Shown: positions 54,036-63,851, numbered from the stretch's first letter. The stretch is 64,000 nt of DNA from Geobacter sp. FeAm09 (GCF_008330225.1 NZ_CP042466.1:3032001-3096000), one strand, 5' to 3'. The notes: a model not told the origin generated them from the letters alone. Program-made: numbers and translations.

Positions 54036-54815
54036 ATGGCAAAGAAAGAAAAATCGGAGTATCTCATTCAGGCCGTTTCCCACGCCTTGGACCTGCTGGA
54101 GCAATTCCACGGCGAAACGGACGAACTGGGGGTCACCGAGCTCAGCAAGCGCCTGAAGCTGCACAAAAACAACGTATTCAGGCTTCTTGCCACACTGGAG
54201 GCGCGGGGTTACATCGAGCAGAACCGGGTGACCGAGAACTACCGCCTCGGCCTCAAGACCCTTGAACTCGGCCAGACCTTCATCCGCCAAATGGGCCTTC
54301 TCCGCCAGTCGAAACCGGTCCTGGAAGCCCTGGTCAAGGAGTGCAACGAAACCACCTACGTGGCGATCCTCAAGGACTTCAACATCATTTACCTGGATGC
54401 CGTGGAGACCGACATGACCGTCCGCGTCGTCCCGCGGGTCGGTTCGAGGCTGCCGGCTTACTGCACCGCGGCGGGCAAGGTCCAGATCGCCTACATGAGC
54501 GACGAGGAGTTGGAGAACTATCTCCCTCCCAAAGAGATCAAGCGCTACACGAAGAATACCGTCACCGACCGCGACCTTCTCAAGAAGCAGCTGAAGACCA
54601 TCGCCGATCAGGGCTACGCCATCGACAACGAGGAACTGGATGTGGGCGTCAAGTGCGTCAGCGCGCCGATTCGCGACTATACCCGCCGGATCATCGGCGC
54701 GGTCAGCATCTCCGGCCCTTCCATGCGTTTCACGGACGAGCGGATGGACAAGGAACTCATCCCCCTGGTGACAAAGGCGGCACAGGAGATCTCCTCCAAG
54801 CTCGGCTTTCAATAG
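54036..54815 (+). CDS. IclR-family transcriptional regulator
   Basis: 259 residues. The N-terminal winged helix (about 8-70: VSHALDLLEQFHGETDELGV, TELSKRLKLHKNNVFRLLAT, LEARGYIEQNRVTENYRLG) is joined to an effector domain with RVVPRVGSRLPAYCTAAGKV and GYAIDNEELDVGVKCVSAPI. Such proteins usually sense an aromatic or C2-C4 acid. Target genes unknown. Confidence 0.93.
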   Translation: MAKKEKSEYLIQAVSHALDLLEQFHGETDELGVTELSKRLKLHKNNVFRLLATLEARGYIEQNRVTENYRLGLKTLELGQTFIRQMGLLRQSKPVLEALVKECNETTYVAILKDFNIIYLDAVETDMTVRVVPRVGSRLPAYCTAAGKVQIAYMSDEELENYLPPKEIKRYTKNTVTDRDLLKKQLKTIADQGYAIDNEELDVGVKCVSAPIRDYTRRIIGAVSISGPSMRFTDERMDKELIPLVTKAAQEISSKLGFQ

Positions 54816-54840
54816 GTCCCCACCCCATCATACCCGTAAC

Positions 54841-54870
54841 GAGGGCGGCTTTCGGGCCGCCCTCTCCGTT
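54841..54870 (+). terminator. Rho-independent terminator after the iclR-type gene
   Basis: The stem GAGGGCGGC/GCCGCCCTC (54841-54849 with 54856-54864) is followed by TCCGTTT. Confidence 0.7.
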
Positions 54871-54930
54871 TCCGCTTGAAGATATGCCCGCCGTTGGCTA
54901 CTATTGCCGGAAACCTTCCGGAGTGGAAAC

Positions 54931-55119
54931 ATGCCGACCTATAAAGTGATCGAACTGGGCACCGTCACCGAAGAGGCCATCGAGGAGACGCTCAACGAAT
55001 GGACCGCCAAGGGATGGCGCTTCGACAGCATGCAGTTTGCCATGCGCGAGTCCAGCCGGCGGCCGAGCATGGCCTTCGTGCTGTTCACGCGGGACCAGAC
55101 GGAGAAAAACTCACCATGA
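54931..55119 (+). CDS. Small DUF4177-like protein
   Basis: 62 residues: MPTYKVIELGTVTEEAIEET, LNEWTAKGWRFDSMQFAMRE, then SSRRPSMAFVLFTRD. This is the pattern of the one-domain DUF4177 family of unknown function (small beta-alpha-beta protein). The stop overlaps the polA start (ATGA), so it is coupled to polA. Confidence 0.75.
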   Translation: MPTYKVIELGTVTEEAIEETLNEWTAKGWRFDSMQFAMRESSRRPSMAFVLFTRDQTEKNSP

Positions 55120-57877
55120 ACAGCCACGACGACACCCTCTACCTGATCGACGGTTCCTCCTACATCTACCGGGCCTATTATGCCATCCGCCACCTCTCCT
55201 CGCCCAGCGGCCACCCCACCAACGCCATCTACGGCTTCATCCAGATGCTGCTCAAGCTGATCAAGGACCACGATCCCAAGCAGCTGGCGGTGGTCTTCGA
55301 CGCCGGCCGGATCACTTTCCGCACCGGCATCTACCCGGAATACAAGGCCAACCGGGCCGCCATGCCCGATGACCTGCGCCAGCAGGTCGGGCCGATCCGC
55401 GAGGTGGTACGCGCCTTCAACATCCCGGCCCTGGAACGGGAAGGGTTCGAGGCGGACGACATCATCGGCGCCCTGGCCGCCCGTTACAGCGCCCGGGGAG
55501 GCCGGGTCGTGGTGGTGACCGGCGACAAGGACCTGATGCAGGTTGTGACGGAAAACGTCACATTGTTGGACACCATGAAGGACAAGCGCTCGGGCCTGGC
55601 CGAGGTGCACGAGCGCTTCGGCGTCGGTCCCGAACTGGTGCCGGACATCCTGGGCCTGGCCGGCGACAGTTCGGACAACATCCCCGGCGTGCCGGGCATC
55701 GGCGAGAAGACCGCCATCAAGCTGGTCCAGGAGTTCGGCTCCCTGGACGCCCTGCTGGAGCGGGCCGGCGAGGTCAAGGGGAAGAACGGCGAAAAACTGC
55801 GGGAGTTCCGCGACCAGGCGCTCCTGTCACGCACACTGGCCACCATCGAGCGCAACGTCCCCTGGAAATCAACCTGGACGACCTGGCCGCCCGGGAACCG
55901 GACACCCCGGCCCTGAACGCCTTCTTCAAACAGTACGGTTTCACCACCCTGATCAAGGAGTTGACCGGCCACGCCACCCTCTCCACCGAGAGCTACCGCA
56001 CCGTCACCACGGCCGCGGAACTGGAGGCGCTCGCCGCGGCCCTGGAGCAGGCCGGCGAATTCGCCTTCGACCTGGAGACCACGAGCCTCGACCCGCGCCT
56101 GGCCGAGATCGTCGGCCTGTCGTTCTCGTTTCGCGACCACGAGGCCTATTATCTGCCGGTGGGGCATGTGACCTCATCCCCCTCCCCGCCCCCGCCCGAA
56201 GACGCGGGGACCCTGTTTGCCCCGCCCCAGGCCGAGGCCCCGGGGGAGGCCGGTTCCACCCTCGTCCCCGGCCAGCTCCCGCGGGACACGGTGCTGGAAC
56301 GCCTCCGCCCCCTGTTTGTGAATCCCGGCCTGCGCAAGGTCGGCCAGAACATCAAGTTCGACATGCAGGTGCTTGCCAACAGCGGCATCACGGTGGCAGG
56401 GGCCTGGTTCGACACCATGCTGGCCTCCTACGTGCTCAACCCGGCCCGCAGCGGGCACGGCCTGGACGCCCTGGCCCAGGAGCATCTCAACCACCGCATG
56501 ATCAGCTACAGCGAGGTGACCGGAACCGGCAAGGGACAGAAGAATTTTTCCCAGGTGGCGGTGGCGGCCGCCGCCACCTATGCCTGCGAGGATGCGGACG
56601 CCACCTGGCTCCTGCGGCGCAAATTCGGGCCGCAACTGGCCGAAACCGGTCTTGAGCAGCTTTTCCGCACCCTGGAGATGCCGCTGGTGACGATCCTGGC
56701 CGACATGGAGAATTACGGGGTGCTGCTGGACCGGGAGATGCTGAAGGAACTGTCTGAGGACTTTTCAGCCCGCCTGGCGGAGCTGGAGGGGCGGATATTC
56801 GCCATCGCCGGCGCCCCCTTCAACCTCAATTCCCCCAAACAGCTGGGCGAGACGCTCTTCGAACGCATGGGCCTGAAGACCGGCAAGAAGACCAAGGGGA
56901 AGACCGGCTGGTCCACGGACAACGAGGTATTGAGCGCCCTGGCCGAGGAGCACGAGGTCGCTCGGCTGATCGTGGATTACCGCGGCCTGACCAAGCTCAA
57001 ATCCACCTACAGCGACGCCCTGGCGCGCCTGGTGTGCCCCAGGACCGGCCGGGTGCACACCTCCTACAACCAGACGGTCACCGCCACCGGGCGGCTCTCG
57101 TCCTCCGACCCGAACCTGCAGAACATCCCGGTCCGCACCGACGAGGGGCGCCGCATCCGCCACGCCTTCATCGCCCCGCCGGGGCACGTCATCCTCTCGG
57201 CCGACTACTCCCAGATCGAACTGCGCGTGCTGGCCCACCTCTCCGGCGACCAGGTCTTCTGCCACGCCTTCGCCCACGACGAGGACATCCACACCCGCAC
57301 CGCGGCCGAGGTCTTCGGCCTGTTTCCCGAGATGGTCACCAGCGAGATGCGCCGCCAGGCCAAGACCATCAACTTCGGCATCATCTACGGCCAGGGGGCG
57401 TTCAGCCTGGCGAAGCAGCTGGGCATCGCCCGCAAGACGGCCGAGGAGTTCATCGCCGCCTACAAGGAGCGCCACAGCGGCGCGGTCGGCTTCCTGGACT
57501 CCTGCATCCGCCAGGCGGAAGAGACCGGATACGTCACAACCATCCTGGGCAGGCGGCTCCCCATACCGGATATCCACAGCACCAACGGCAACGTGCGGGC
57601 CTTTGCCCAGCGCAACGCCATCAACTACCCGATCCAGGGCTCGGCGGCCGACATCATCAAGAGCGCCATGATCCGGGTGGACGGGCGGATACGGGCCGAG
57701 GGGCTGAAGAGCCGCCTGACCATGCAGGTGCACGACGAACTGGTCTTCGAGATACCGGAGGAGGAGTTGCTGCATATGGAAGTGCTGGTGGAGGAGGAGA
57801 TGTCCCGCGCCGTGGAACTGAAGGTCCCGCTCAGGGTGGACATCAGCTACGGAAAGAACTGGAGCGAGGCCCACTAA
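55116..57877 (+). CDS. polA: DNA polymerase I (one apparent frameshift)
   Basis: The 5'-3' exonuclease domain runs from MNSHDDTLYLIDGSSYIYRA through GFEADDIIGALAARY and GLAGDSSDNIPGVPGIGEKT. The 3'-5' exonuclease domain has FDLETTSLDP and NIKFDMQVLA. The polymerase domain has motif A ILSADYSQIELRVLAHLSGD, the O-helix RRQAKTINFGIIYGQGAF and motif C QVHDELVFEI. The frame breaks at the CCCC run 55859-55862; one more C would read NVPLEINLDDLAAREPD. Full length would be about 920 residues, as expected. As an essential gene it is probably intact. Confidence 0.93.
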
Positions 57878-57878
57878 A

Positions 57879-58505
57879 CTACAGCGGCACCCTGCGCTCA
57901 TTGCCGTCGGGATAGGGATACTCCATGTGCCGGGCCGTGGCCCGGGCCACCGGCTCGCCATGGTAGCGGGCAACCACCGTAAGCGCCATGTCGATGCCGG
58001 CCGAGATGCCGGCCGAGGTCACGACCCGCCCGTCCGCCACCACATGCTGGTCGTACTCCACCGTCACGGCGGGAAACGAGTCGCGCATCCACTCCAGGGA
58101 GCGCCAGTGGGTCGTGGCGCGCAGCCCGTCGAGCAGACCGGCGCGGCCCAGCAGCATGGCCCCGGTGCAGACGGAGGTCAGGATCTCCACCTCGGCGTTG
58201 CGTTCCCGCAGCCATTGGAGCATGACCGGGTTGTCCAGTTCCCTGCGGGTGCCCCAGCCGCCCGGCACCACCAGGATATCCAACCGGGGGCAGGCCGCAA
58301 AGGTGGCGTCGGGCACAACCCGCATCCCGCCCGAGGCGGTGACGGGATCGCCGTTCCCGGCCACCAGCAGCAGCTCGAAGGGGGATGGTTCCTGGCGCCG
58401 TTTCGCCTCATCGAGCCGCACCGCGGAAAAGACCTCGTACGGCCCGCAGAAATCGAGCACCTCAACGGCGTCGAACAGCACGATCCCCACCCGTTTCCTC
58501 TCCAT
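57879..58505 (-). CDS. DJ-1/PfpI-family protein
   Basis: 208 residues. The start RVGIVLFDAVEVLDFCGPYE, VVPGGWGTRRELDNPVMLQW and the nucleophile elbow TSVCTGAMLLGRAGLLDG identify the DJ-1/PfpI superfamily; ATTHWRSLEW follows, as in the GATase1-like domain of AraC regulators, but no DNA-binding part is attached. It may be an isonitrile-hydratase-like enzyme; function uncertain. Confidence 0.88.
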   Translation of the reverse strand: MERKRVGIVLFDAVEVLDFCGPYEVFSAVRLDEAKRRQEPSPFELLLVAGNGDPVTASGGMRVVPDATFAACPRLDILVVPGGWGTRRELDNPVMLQWLRERNAEVEILTSVCTGAMLLGRAGLLDGLRATTHWRSLEWMRDSFPAVTVEYDQHVVADGRVVTSAGISAGIDMALTVVARYHGEPVARATARHMEYPYPDGNERRVPL

Positions 58506-58534
58506 GGCCCCCTCCCGTTTTTCAAAGTGAACGG

Positions 58535-59779
58535 CTAGCGCTTGCCGTGTTCCTTCTGCTGCGCCAGGAACACGATCTCCAGTTTCAGCACCGTCCCCTG
58601 CCGCTCGGCCTGCACGACCCCGCGGTCGCCGGGACGTTTCTGCTGCACGGCATAGGTCAGGTCAAAATTGCCCGCGAGCGGCTCGCCGTCAAGGGAGAGG
58701 AGCAGGTCCCCCTGGTGCAGGCCGGCCCGCTCGGCATTGGAACCGGGCAGCACCCCCTTCACCACCAGGCCGCGGCCGCCGGGCGCCGGTTCGATCATCA
58801 CGCCGAGACGGACCCCGGTTTCGGGCAGGTCTTCGTAGGCCTGGTACACCAGGAAATCGTAGGGCACCATGGGAAAGTCGGGGATGGTGACGTTCATCAG
58901 GCGGTCCTGCTTGTCGGGCGGGATGTCGAGTTCCTTGCCGCCGATGATGACGGAGGAGGCGGGGAAACGGCGGAACACCCGGCGCGGGATGCCGAAGCCG
59001 TTGCTCACGTGGTCGCCCCCGGCGACCACCAGCAGGTGTTTGTCCTTGCCGTCCGGGCCGGCCAGGTAGCGGGCCGCCGATTCGGCCATGGTCTCGTCCC
59101 GCAGGGTCTGGGCGCGGATGAAGCCGTCGATCGCCAGCGCCCCGTGGCTGTGATCGCCGAAGATGGCCGTCACCAGGCCGCGCTGGTAGGGATCGGTCAG
59201 GTCGAGCTCCGGCACCTGGGCCCGTTCCGCCGGGCCGAGCTGTTCCGGCGCCGTGCTGCGCACCGCCTTCACCAGGCTCTTCTCCGCATCCAGGGCGATG
59301 ACCGGGATACGCCGCTCCCGGGCGAGGTTCAAAAGGTCGCGGTAATAGGCAAAATCCATGTTCCAGTTTTCGAACCAGCGGGATTCCTTGAGAAACGCCT
59401 TTTCATCCAGTTCGCCGGCAACCCAGCGGTCGAGGGCCGGCTGCTGGGAACGCGCGAACATCTCCATCCCCAGGGCCAGGCGGCCGGGATGGCGCCCGGC
59501 GAGGGCCTGGAGGACCTGGAGTTCCAGGCGGTGCGAGGCCGGGTTGTCATGGGTCTCGCCCACGTAGACGATGCGCGCGTCCGTGGCCACGGCCAGCATC
59601 TGGGCGGGGCTGACCAGGGTGCCGGTCGGCAGGTGGACGATCTGGCCGATCCGGGGCGGCTCCGCGAGCGGATAGGGGTCTTGGGGGTCGCCCATCACCT
59701 GCCTGCCGGCGGGGGCGCAGGCGGTCAGGGCGGACAGACACAGGGCGGCCACACACAAAGATGGAGAGAAACGGACCAT
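58535..59779 (-). CDS. ChaN-domain lipoprotein with C-terminal PDZ domain
   Basis: 414 residues. The lipoprotein signal MVRFSPSLCVAALCLSALTA ends in C. The ChaN (heme-binding/DUF399) part has VYVGETHDNPASHRLELQVL, LGMEMFARSQQPALDRWVAG and VIALDAEKSLVKAV. The C-terminal 90 residues are a PDZ domain (GRGLVVKGVLPGSNAERAGL, HQGDLLLSLDGEPLAG). ChaN relatives bind iron or heme at the outer membrane; the role of the PDZ is unclear. ATG 59779 has AAGGAGG upstream. Confidence 0.88.
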   Translation of the reverse strand: MVRFSPSLCVAALCLSALTACAPAGRQVMGDPQDPYPLAEPPRIGQIVHLPTGTLVSPAQMLAVATDARIVYVGETHDNPASHRLELQVLQALAGRHPGRLALGMEMFARSQQPALDRWVAGELDEKAFLKESRWFENWNMDFAYYRDLLNLARERRIPVIALDAEKSLVKAVRSTAPEQLGPAERAQVPELDLTDPYQRGLVTAIFGDHSHGALAIDGFIRAQTLRDETMAESAARYLAGPDGKDKHLLVVAGGDHVSNGFGIPRRVFRRFPASSVIIGGKELDIPPDKQDRLMNVTIPDFPMVPYDFLVYQAYEDLPETGVRLGVMIEPAPGGRGLVVKGVLPGSNAERAGLHQGDLLLSLDGEPLAGNFDLTYAVQQKRPGDRGVVQAERQGTVLKLEIVFLAQQKEHGKR

Positions 59780-59887
59780 GCTGCCTCCTTCGCGGAAACG
59801 GACACGTTCATATTTTTTTCTTGCCATGCCGTACGGCCTAGAATAAATAAATTCATCTTACTTTTCAACACATCAACCAAGAAAAGG

Positions 59888-60089
59888 CATCTGCCGCAGA
59901 GCCCCGGAGAGGCCGGCCGACATCTGCCACGGAGACACGGAGCCCCGGAGAACACCAGGGGTAAGGCAAGAAAAACAAAGAGCCCTGATGGCGGCTTTGC
60001 CGAAAAACCGTTTTTTGCTTTTCTCTGTGGACCTCTGTGCCTCTGTGCCTCCGTGGCAGGTTTTGATTTTCTCTGCGCCCCTGTGGCCG
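59888..60089. repeat. Long inverted repeat, family D, copy 4
   Basis: GCATCTGCCGCAGAGCCCCG and GACATCTGCCACGGAGACAC on the left; GCCTCTGTGCCTCCGTGGCA and GCGCCCCTGTGGC on the right. The element appears duplicated at its ends. It separates the ChaN gene from recO. Confidence 0.7.
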
Positions 60090-60121
60090 GATTGCCCGTT
60101 TCAGGATCAATGGAATCGCCC

Positions 60122-60853
60122 ATGCATGCCGAAAAGCTCCAGGCCATAGTCCTCGCCACCATCGATTACGGCGACAGGGACCGGATCGCGTCGCTGTTTT
60201 CCCTGGAGCATGGGCGCATCAAGGCCTTTGCCCGGGGCGCGCGCACGAGCCGCAAGCGTTTCGGCGCGGCGCTGGAGGCCTTTGCCCGCATCGAGGCCCA
60301 GGTCCGGGTCAAGGAGGGGCTGGCAGGCCTGCAACAAGCCGAGATAGTCACCATCTACCCCCGCATCCGCGGCGACCTGTCGGCCATCGCCCAGGCGCTC
60401 TACGCCTGCGAGGTGGTGGAGGCCATGACCCCCGAAGGGCATCCCCTGCCGCGCCTCTACCGCCTGCTGGCCGCCTACCTGGACCGCCTGGAAACGGCAA
60501 CGGCGGCCGATGACAGCGACCGCCGTTTCTTTGAAATCAACCTGCTGAACATCCTGGGCTATCGCCCCGCGCTGGAGAGCTGCCCCCGCTGCGACACCCC
60601 CTTTGGCGCTGCCGGCGCGCTGTTGCAGGACAGCGGCGAGCCGGTGTGCCGGGCCTGCGCCCCGGCCGGCAGGCCGCTGCATCCCTCCGCCCTCAAGGCC
60701 CTGGGCGCCTGCATGGCAACCGGCACCTTCGGCAAGGTGGTCTTTCCCCCCGACCTCCTGGCGGAAGGTGGGGCGCTTCTGGACCGGGCCATCGCCACCC
60801 ATGCCGGACGCCGGCTGAAGAGCCTGGAGTTCCTGGGGCAGGTCACTCCTTAG
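60122..60853 (+). CDS. recO: DNA repair protein RecO
   Basis: Helps RecA load on gapped DNA. 243 residues; the N-terminal OB-fold reads EKLQAIVLATIDYGDRDRIA and IKAFARGARTSRKRFGAALE. The zinc region is CPRCDTPFGAAG and CRACAPAGRPL, then LLNILGYRPALESC. ATG 60122 gives the standard start; an in-frame ATG at 60110 is possible. Followed by a family A repeat. Confidence 0.94.
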   Translation: MHAEKLQAIVLATIDYGDRDRIASLFSLEHGRIKAFARGARTSRKRFGAALEAFARIEAQVRVKEGLAGLQQAEIVTIYPRIRGDLSAIAQALYACEVVEAMTPEGHPLPRLYRLLAAYLDRLETATAADDSDRRFFEINLLNILGYRPALESCPRCDTPFGAAGALLQDSGEPVCRACAPAGRPLHPSALKALGACMATGTFGKVVFPPDLLAEGGALLDRAIATHAGRRLKSLEFLGQVTP

Positions 60854-60854
60854 C

Positions 60855-60974
60855 AGGTTGTTGAAAAACAGCCATCTCGCCGCGTCCTCGAAAGCCCCTT
60901 GTGCGGCGTAGCGCGGCTACGCCTCCGCGGGGCTTTTCTGCGGGTGCGACGATCTGACTATTTTTGAACAACCT
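60855..60974. repeat. Palindromic repeat, family A, copy 3 (most complete)
   Basis: AGGTTGTTGAAAAACAGCCA ... CTATTTTTGAACAACCT with the palindromic centre GGCGTAGCGCGGCTACGCC. Flanked by recO and the end of the cbiN-like gene; likely a bidirectional terminator. Copy 1 is the same element in the opposite orientation. Confidence 0.85.
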
Positions 60975-60975
60975 G

Positions 60976-61266
60976 TCAATCGCGCGGCACATCAGTCTTG
61001 CCGTCTTGCCTTTTCCTCCCGTCCAGCAGGGCGCGCCAGTAATATCCGGCCGCAAAGCCCCCCACGGCCCCCGCCAGCAGGAACATGAACAACTGCATAT
61101 CCCCTTCGCCGGTATCGATCAGCGGCTTTCTGGCCTCGCGGCCATGCTCCCGGGCGATCTTCTGGACGACGGTCTCGTCGATCCCCTGCCACTGTTCCGC
61201 CGCCGGGGAGACCGTTGCCACCGACCACAAAAACACACCCATCAAGATCATGGCGTGACGTTTCAT
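60976..61266 (-). CDS. CbiN-like small membrane protein of the cobalt transporter
   Basis: 96 residues. A signal-type N-terminal segment (MILMGVFLWSVATVSPAAEQ) and a second hydrophobic segment near the C-terminus (LFMFLLAGAVGGFAAGYYWR). This two-helix layout with a short loop is that of CbiN, the small component of cobalt ECF-type transporters, and its start overlaps cbiM. The sequence match is weak, so this rests partly on position. Confidence 0.6.
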   Translation of the reverse strand: MKRHAMILMGVFLWSVATVSPAAEQWQGIDETVVQKIAREHGREARKPLIDTGEGDMQLFMFLLAGAVGGFAAGYYWRALLDGRKRQDGKTDVPRD

Positions 61267-62012
61267 CGCTTTTCACCCCCGACTCCCGCCAGGGCGGTGC
61301 GGGCAAGCAGGTCCGGGCGTTTTTTCCGCAACAGGGAAACCATGCCGGCGGTGATGACCCCTTCGATGATCCCCAGGGGCAACTGGGTGGGCACGAACGC
61401 CAGGCCGATCTTGCCGGCCAGGGGCCAGAACGGGCTCGTCCCCCGGATACCGGCCGCCAGGATCATGGCGGTCGTGGCATAGGTGGCCCAATCGGCCAGC
61501 AGCCCGGCCGCGAAGGCGGCCGGCACCGGCCCGGCACCGCAGGCGCGCGCGGCCCGAAACACCACAAACCCGGTAAAGGAGCCGACAACCCCCATGGCAA
61601 AGAGGTTGGCGCCCCAGGTGGAGAGGCCGCCATGGGAGAGGAAGAGCGCCTGGATCAAGAGGGCGACCGCCGCGACCACCACCCCCATGGCCGGGCCGAG
61701 CAGGATCGCGGCCAGCCCGGTGCCGCAGGGATGGGAACAGGTCCCGGCGGTGGGCACCGGCACCGGCATGCAGGAAATGACGAAGACCACGGCCGCCACC
61801 ATCCCCACCAGCGGCTTGCTGGACAGGTCCCGGGCCGAGCGGCGCGTCAGGGTGCGCAGCCCCAGGGCCAGAAACGGCGCCGACGCGGCAAACCAGATCG
61901 CCGCCCAGGAGAAGGGCAGGATCCCCTCGGAGATGTGCATGGCAAATGAAGAGGACGGCAGAAGAACGACAGGCAGGCAAACGGCTGACAACAGTAACGC
62001 TGGATGTTTCAT
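61263..62012 (-). CDS. cbiM: Cobalt transporter membrane component CbiM
   Basis: 249 residues with about seven membrane helices. A cleaved signal peptide (ending PSSSFA) exposes MHISEGILPFSWAAIW; the His after the new N-terminus is a cobalt ligand in CbiM proteins. AWGTNL-like WGANLFAMGVVGSFTG and a later FVPTQLPLGIIEGVIT are family hallmarks. It is controlled by the cobalamin riboswitch directly upstream. The ATPase (CbiO) and CbiQ are not in the window. Confidence 0.92.
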   Translation of the reverse strand: MKHPALLLSAVCLPVVLLPSSSFAMHISEGILPFSWAAIWFAASAPFLALGLRTLTRRSARDLSSKPLVGMVAAVVFVISCMPVPVPTAGTCSHPCGTGLAAILLGPAMGVVVAAVALLIQALFLSHGGLSTWGANLFAMGVVGSFTGFVVFRAARACGAGPVPAAFAAGLLADWATYATTAMILAAGIRGTSPFWPLAGKIGLAFVPTQLPLGIIEGVITAGMVSLLRKKRPDLLARTALAGVGGEKR

Positions 62013-62049
62013 GATACGCTCCCTTCCCCACGGTTGGAGTGTTTATGTG

Positions 62050-62200
62050 GCTTCCAGTCAGGTCTCCTGACTCGGGGATCGTCCCGTCACCGCGCCTTCC
62101 CATCCTTTACGGACAGTGGCCTCCTGCGGTGACCGTCCCCCCTCACAGTTGCGGGGCAGCGCCGGATTCGCACCGGCTTCCCTTGGACCGGAAGCAGTTT
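62050..62200 (-). ncRNA. Cobalamin riboswitch upstream of cbiM
   Basis: On the minus strand, in order: CTTCCGGTCCAAGGGAAGCC, GGTGCGAATCCGGCGCTGCC, CCGCAACTGTGAGGGGGGAC, GGCCACTGTCC and the B12-box half GAGTCAGGAGACCTGACTGG. Its 3' end is about 40 nt before cbiM, so it probably blocks translation or transcription of cbiM when cobalamin is present. Confidence 0.93.
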
Positions 62201-62206
62201 TCGTAC

Positions 62207-62235
62207 TGTGTAACACGGCGAACGGCAAAAGACAA
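62207..62235 (-). promoter_or_regulatory. Candidate promoter of the cbiM transcript
   Basis: On the minus strand TTGTCT, a 17-nt spacer and TACACA end where the riboswitch begins. Confidence 0.45.
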
Positions 62236-62298
62236 CCCGAATCCGCAGCGGCTGACCGACGGATCGAGCGACATGCCTCCCCGCGTCCACCCCCCTTC

Positions 62299-62446
62299 GG
62301 GGCACCTTCTCCCCGTGGCCCCCAAGGGCCTCAAGGACCTAAAGGAGAAGGGATAGGGAAGGGATGCTCATCAGCCCCTCTCCTTTAGGCCCATTGGGTC
62401 CCCGGGGAGAGGGTGGCCGCAGGCCGGGTGAGGGGATAATAACTCC
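62299..62446. repeat. REP-like elements, family E, copy 2
   Basis: Contains AAGGGCC/GGCCC-type stems, CCTCTCCTTTAGG and CCGGGGAGAGGGTGGCCGCA-GGCCGGGTGAGGGG, related to the element at 33202-33288. It fills the space between the riboswitch and the cobB stop. Confidence 0.7.
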
Positions 62447-62454
62447 ACCACGCC

Positions 62455-63851
62455 TCAAATGCCGCCATGGCGCCGGCAGGCGGCCGTGAAGGCGGGCGCG
62501 ATCCCCCCGTTGCTGCCGAAATGCAGGTGGATGTAGGACGCCAGGCAGTTGTGGTGACGATACCCCTCCCGGCCCAGCTCCCTGCCCTGCCGGGACACCC
62601 GGTAACAGCGCTCCACGGCATCCGGCATCGTCCCGACCTCCGAATAGTGGAACTCGTGACCGCGGGCGCTGCCGGCGGCGGCGATCACACCGGAAGCTGC
62701 CGTGAATTCGACCTGGCGGTACCCGAGCGCCTTGCGCTTCGGCAGCATGCGCGCCCGCACCGGGAAGACGCCGACGAAATCGGCCGGCGGCCCCCCCTCC
62801 CCGTCCTCCATGCCGCGGGTCAGGTAGATGAAGCCGCCGCACTCGGCATACACCGGCATGCCCGCCTCGACGGCGGCCCCCACGGCAGCCTTCATGGCGC
62901 TGTTGGCGGCCAGGCGTTCGGCATACAGCTCCGGGTACCCTCCCGGCAGGTAGATGCCCTGGACATCGGCCGGCAAGCGCTCATCGGCCAGGGGCGAGAA
63001 CGGGACGATCTCGGCCCCCGCCTCCCGCAGCAGCCGCAGGTTGTCCTCGTACACGAAGCAGAAGGCCGCATCCCGCGCCACGGCGATACGCACGGGCGAG
63101 GGGGAGGCATCGCCGGATGCCTGCAAGGGTTCTTCTCCCCCCTTTATAAAAGGGGGGCCGGGGGGATTTGAATTGCGGCCAGCCCGTCCAGGTCCAGGCT
63201 TGTCTCCGCCAGGTCCGCCAGGCGTTCCAGATAACGGGGCGGCAGGGGGTTGTCCTCGGCCGTGACCAGCCCCAGGTGGCGCGAAGGTATCTCCAGGGCG
63301 GCGTCCCGGGGGATGCAGCCGAACACCGCCACCTCCGGCAGCGCCGCTGCCAGGGCGTGGCGCAGCAGCTCGCCGTGGGACGCGCTCCCCACATTGTTGA
63401 AAATCACGCCCACAATCCTGACCCGCCCGTCGTACCCGGCAAACCCCTTGACCAGGGCCGCGGCGCTGGCCGCCATGCCACGGGCGTTGACCACCAGCAC
63501 CACCGGCACGCCGCACATGGCGGCCACCTGGGCGCTGCTCCCCTCCATGGGTGCGTGGCCCATGCCGTCGAACAGCCCCATCGCCCCCTCCACCACCGCC
63601 ACGTCGGCCCCGGCGACATGCCGGCGGAAGGTGTCGGCCACGAACGCCTCCGGGCACATCCAGCCGTCCAGGTTGATGGAGGGGCGGCCGGTGACCAGGC
63701 GGTGATAGCCGGGATCGATGAAATCCGGGCCGCACTTGAAGGGCGCGACCGTCATCCCGCGGCGCCTGAAGGCCGCCATGACGGCCAGGGCCACGGTGGT
63801 CTTGCCGGAACCGCTCTGGGGGGCGGCGATGAGGAAGGCGCGCCGGGTCAC
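62455..63851 (-). CDS. cobB: Cobyrinic acid a,c-diamide synthase CobB/CbiA (one apparent frameshift)
   Basis: Amidates cobyrinic acid with ATP and glutamine. The N-terminal part (GTG 63851) has P-loop [33 protein letters not shown] and NLDGWMCPE. The C-terminal part, in another frame, is the glutamine amidotransferase with [16 protein letters not shown], the catalytic Cys in [15 protein letters not shown] and His in GHEFHYSEV. The break lies at 63152-63165, within a palindromic repeat (63128-63172) that forms the interdomain linker ([14 protein letters not shown]). One extra C restores the frame. Full length is about 465 residues, as expected. Confidence 0.9.
63128..63172. repeat. Palindromic repeat inside cobB, encoding the interdomain linker
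   Basis: CTTCTCCCCCCTTTATAAAAGGGGGGCCGGGGGGATTTGAATT is a GC-clamped palindrome of a type widespread as intergenic REP-like DNA (products such as IPPxPPFxKGG). Here it sits between the kinase-like and amidotransferase domains of cobB. Confidence 0.75.

Noticed and set aside
55116..55916. A separate 5'-3' exonuclease gene upstream of a short polymerase I
   Set aside because: Restoring one C at 55859-55862 joins both halves with perfect family continuity, so it is one gene.
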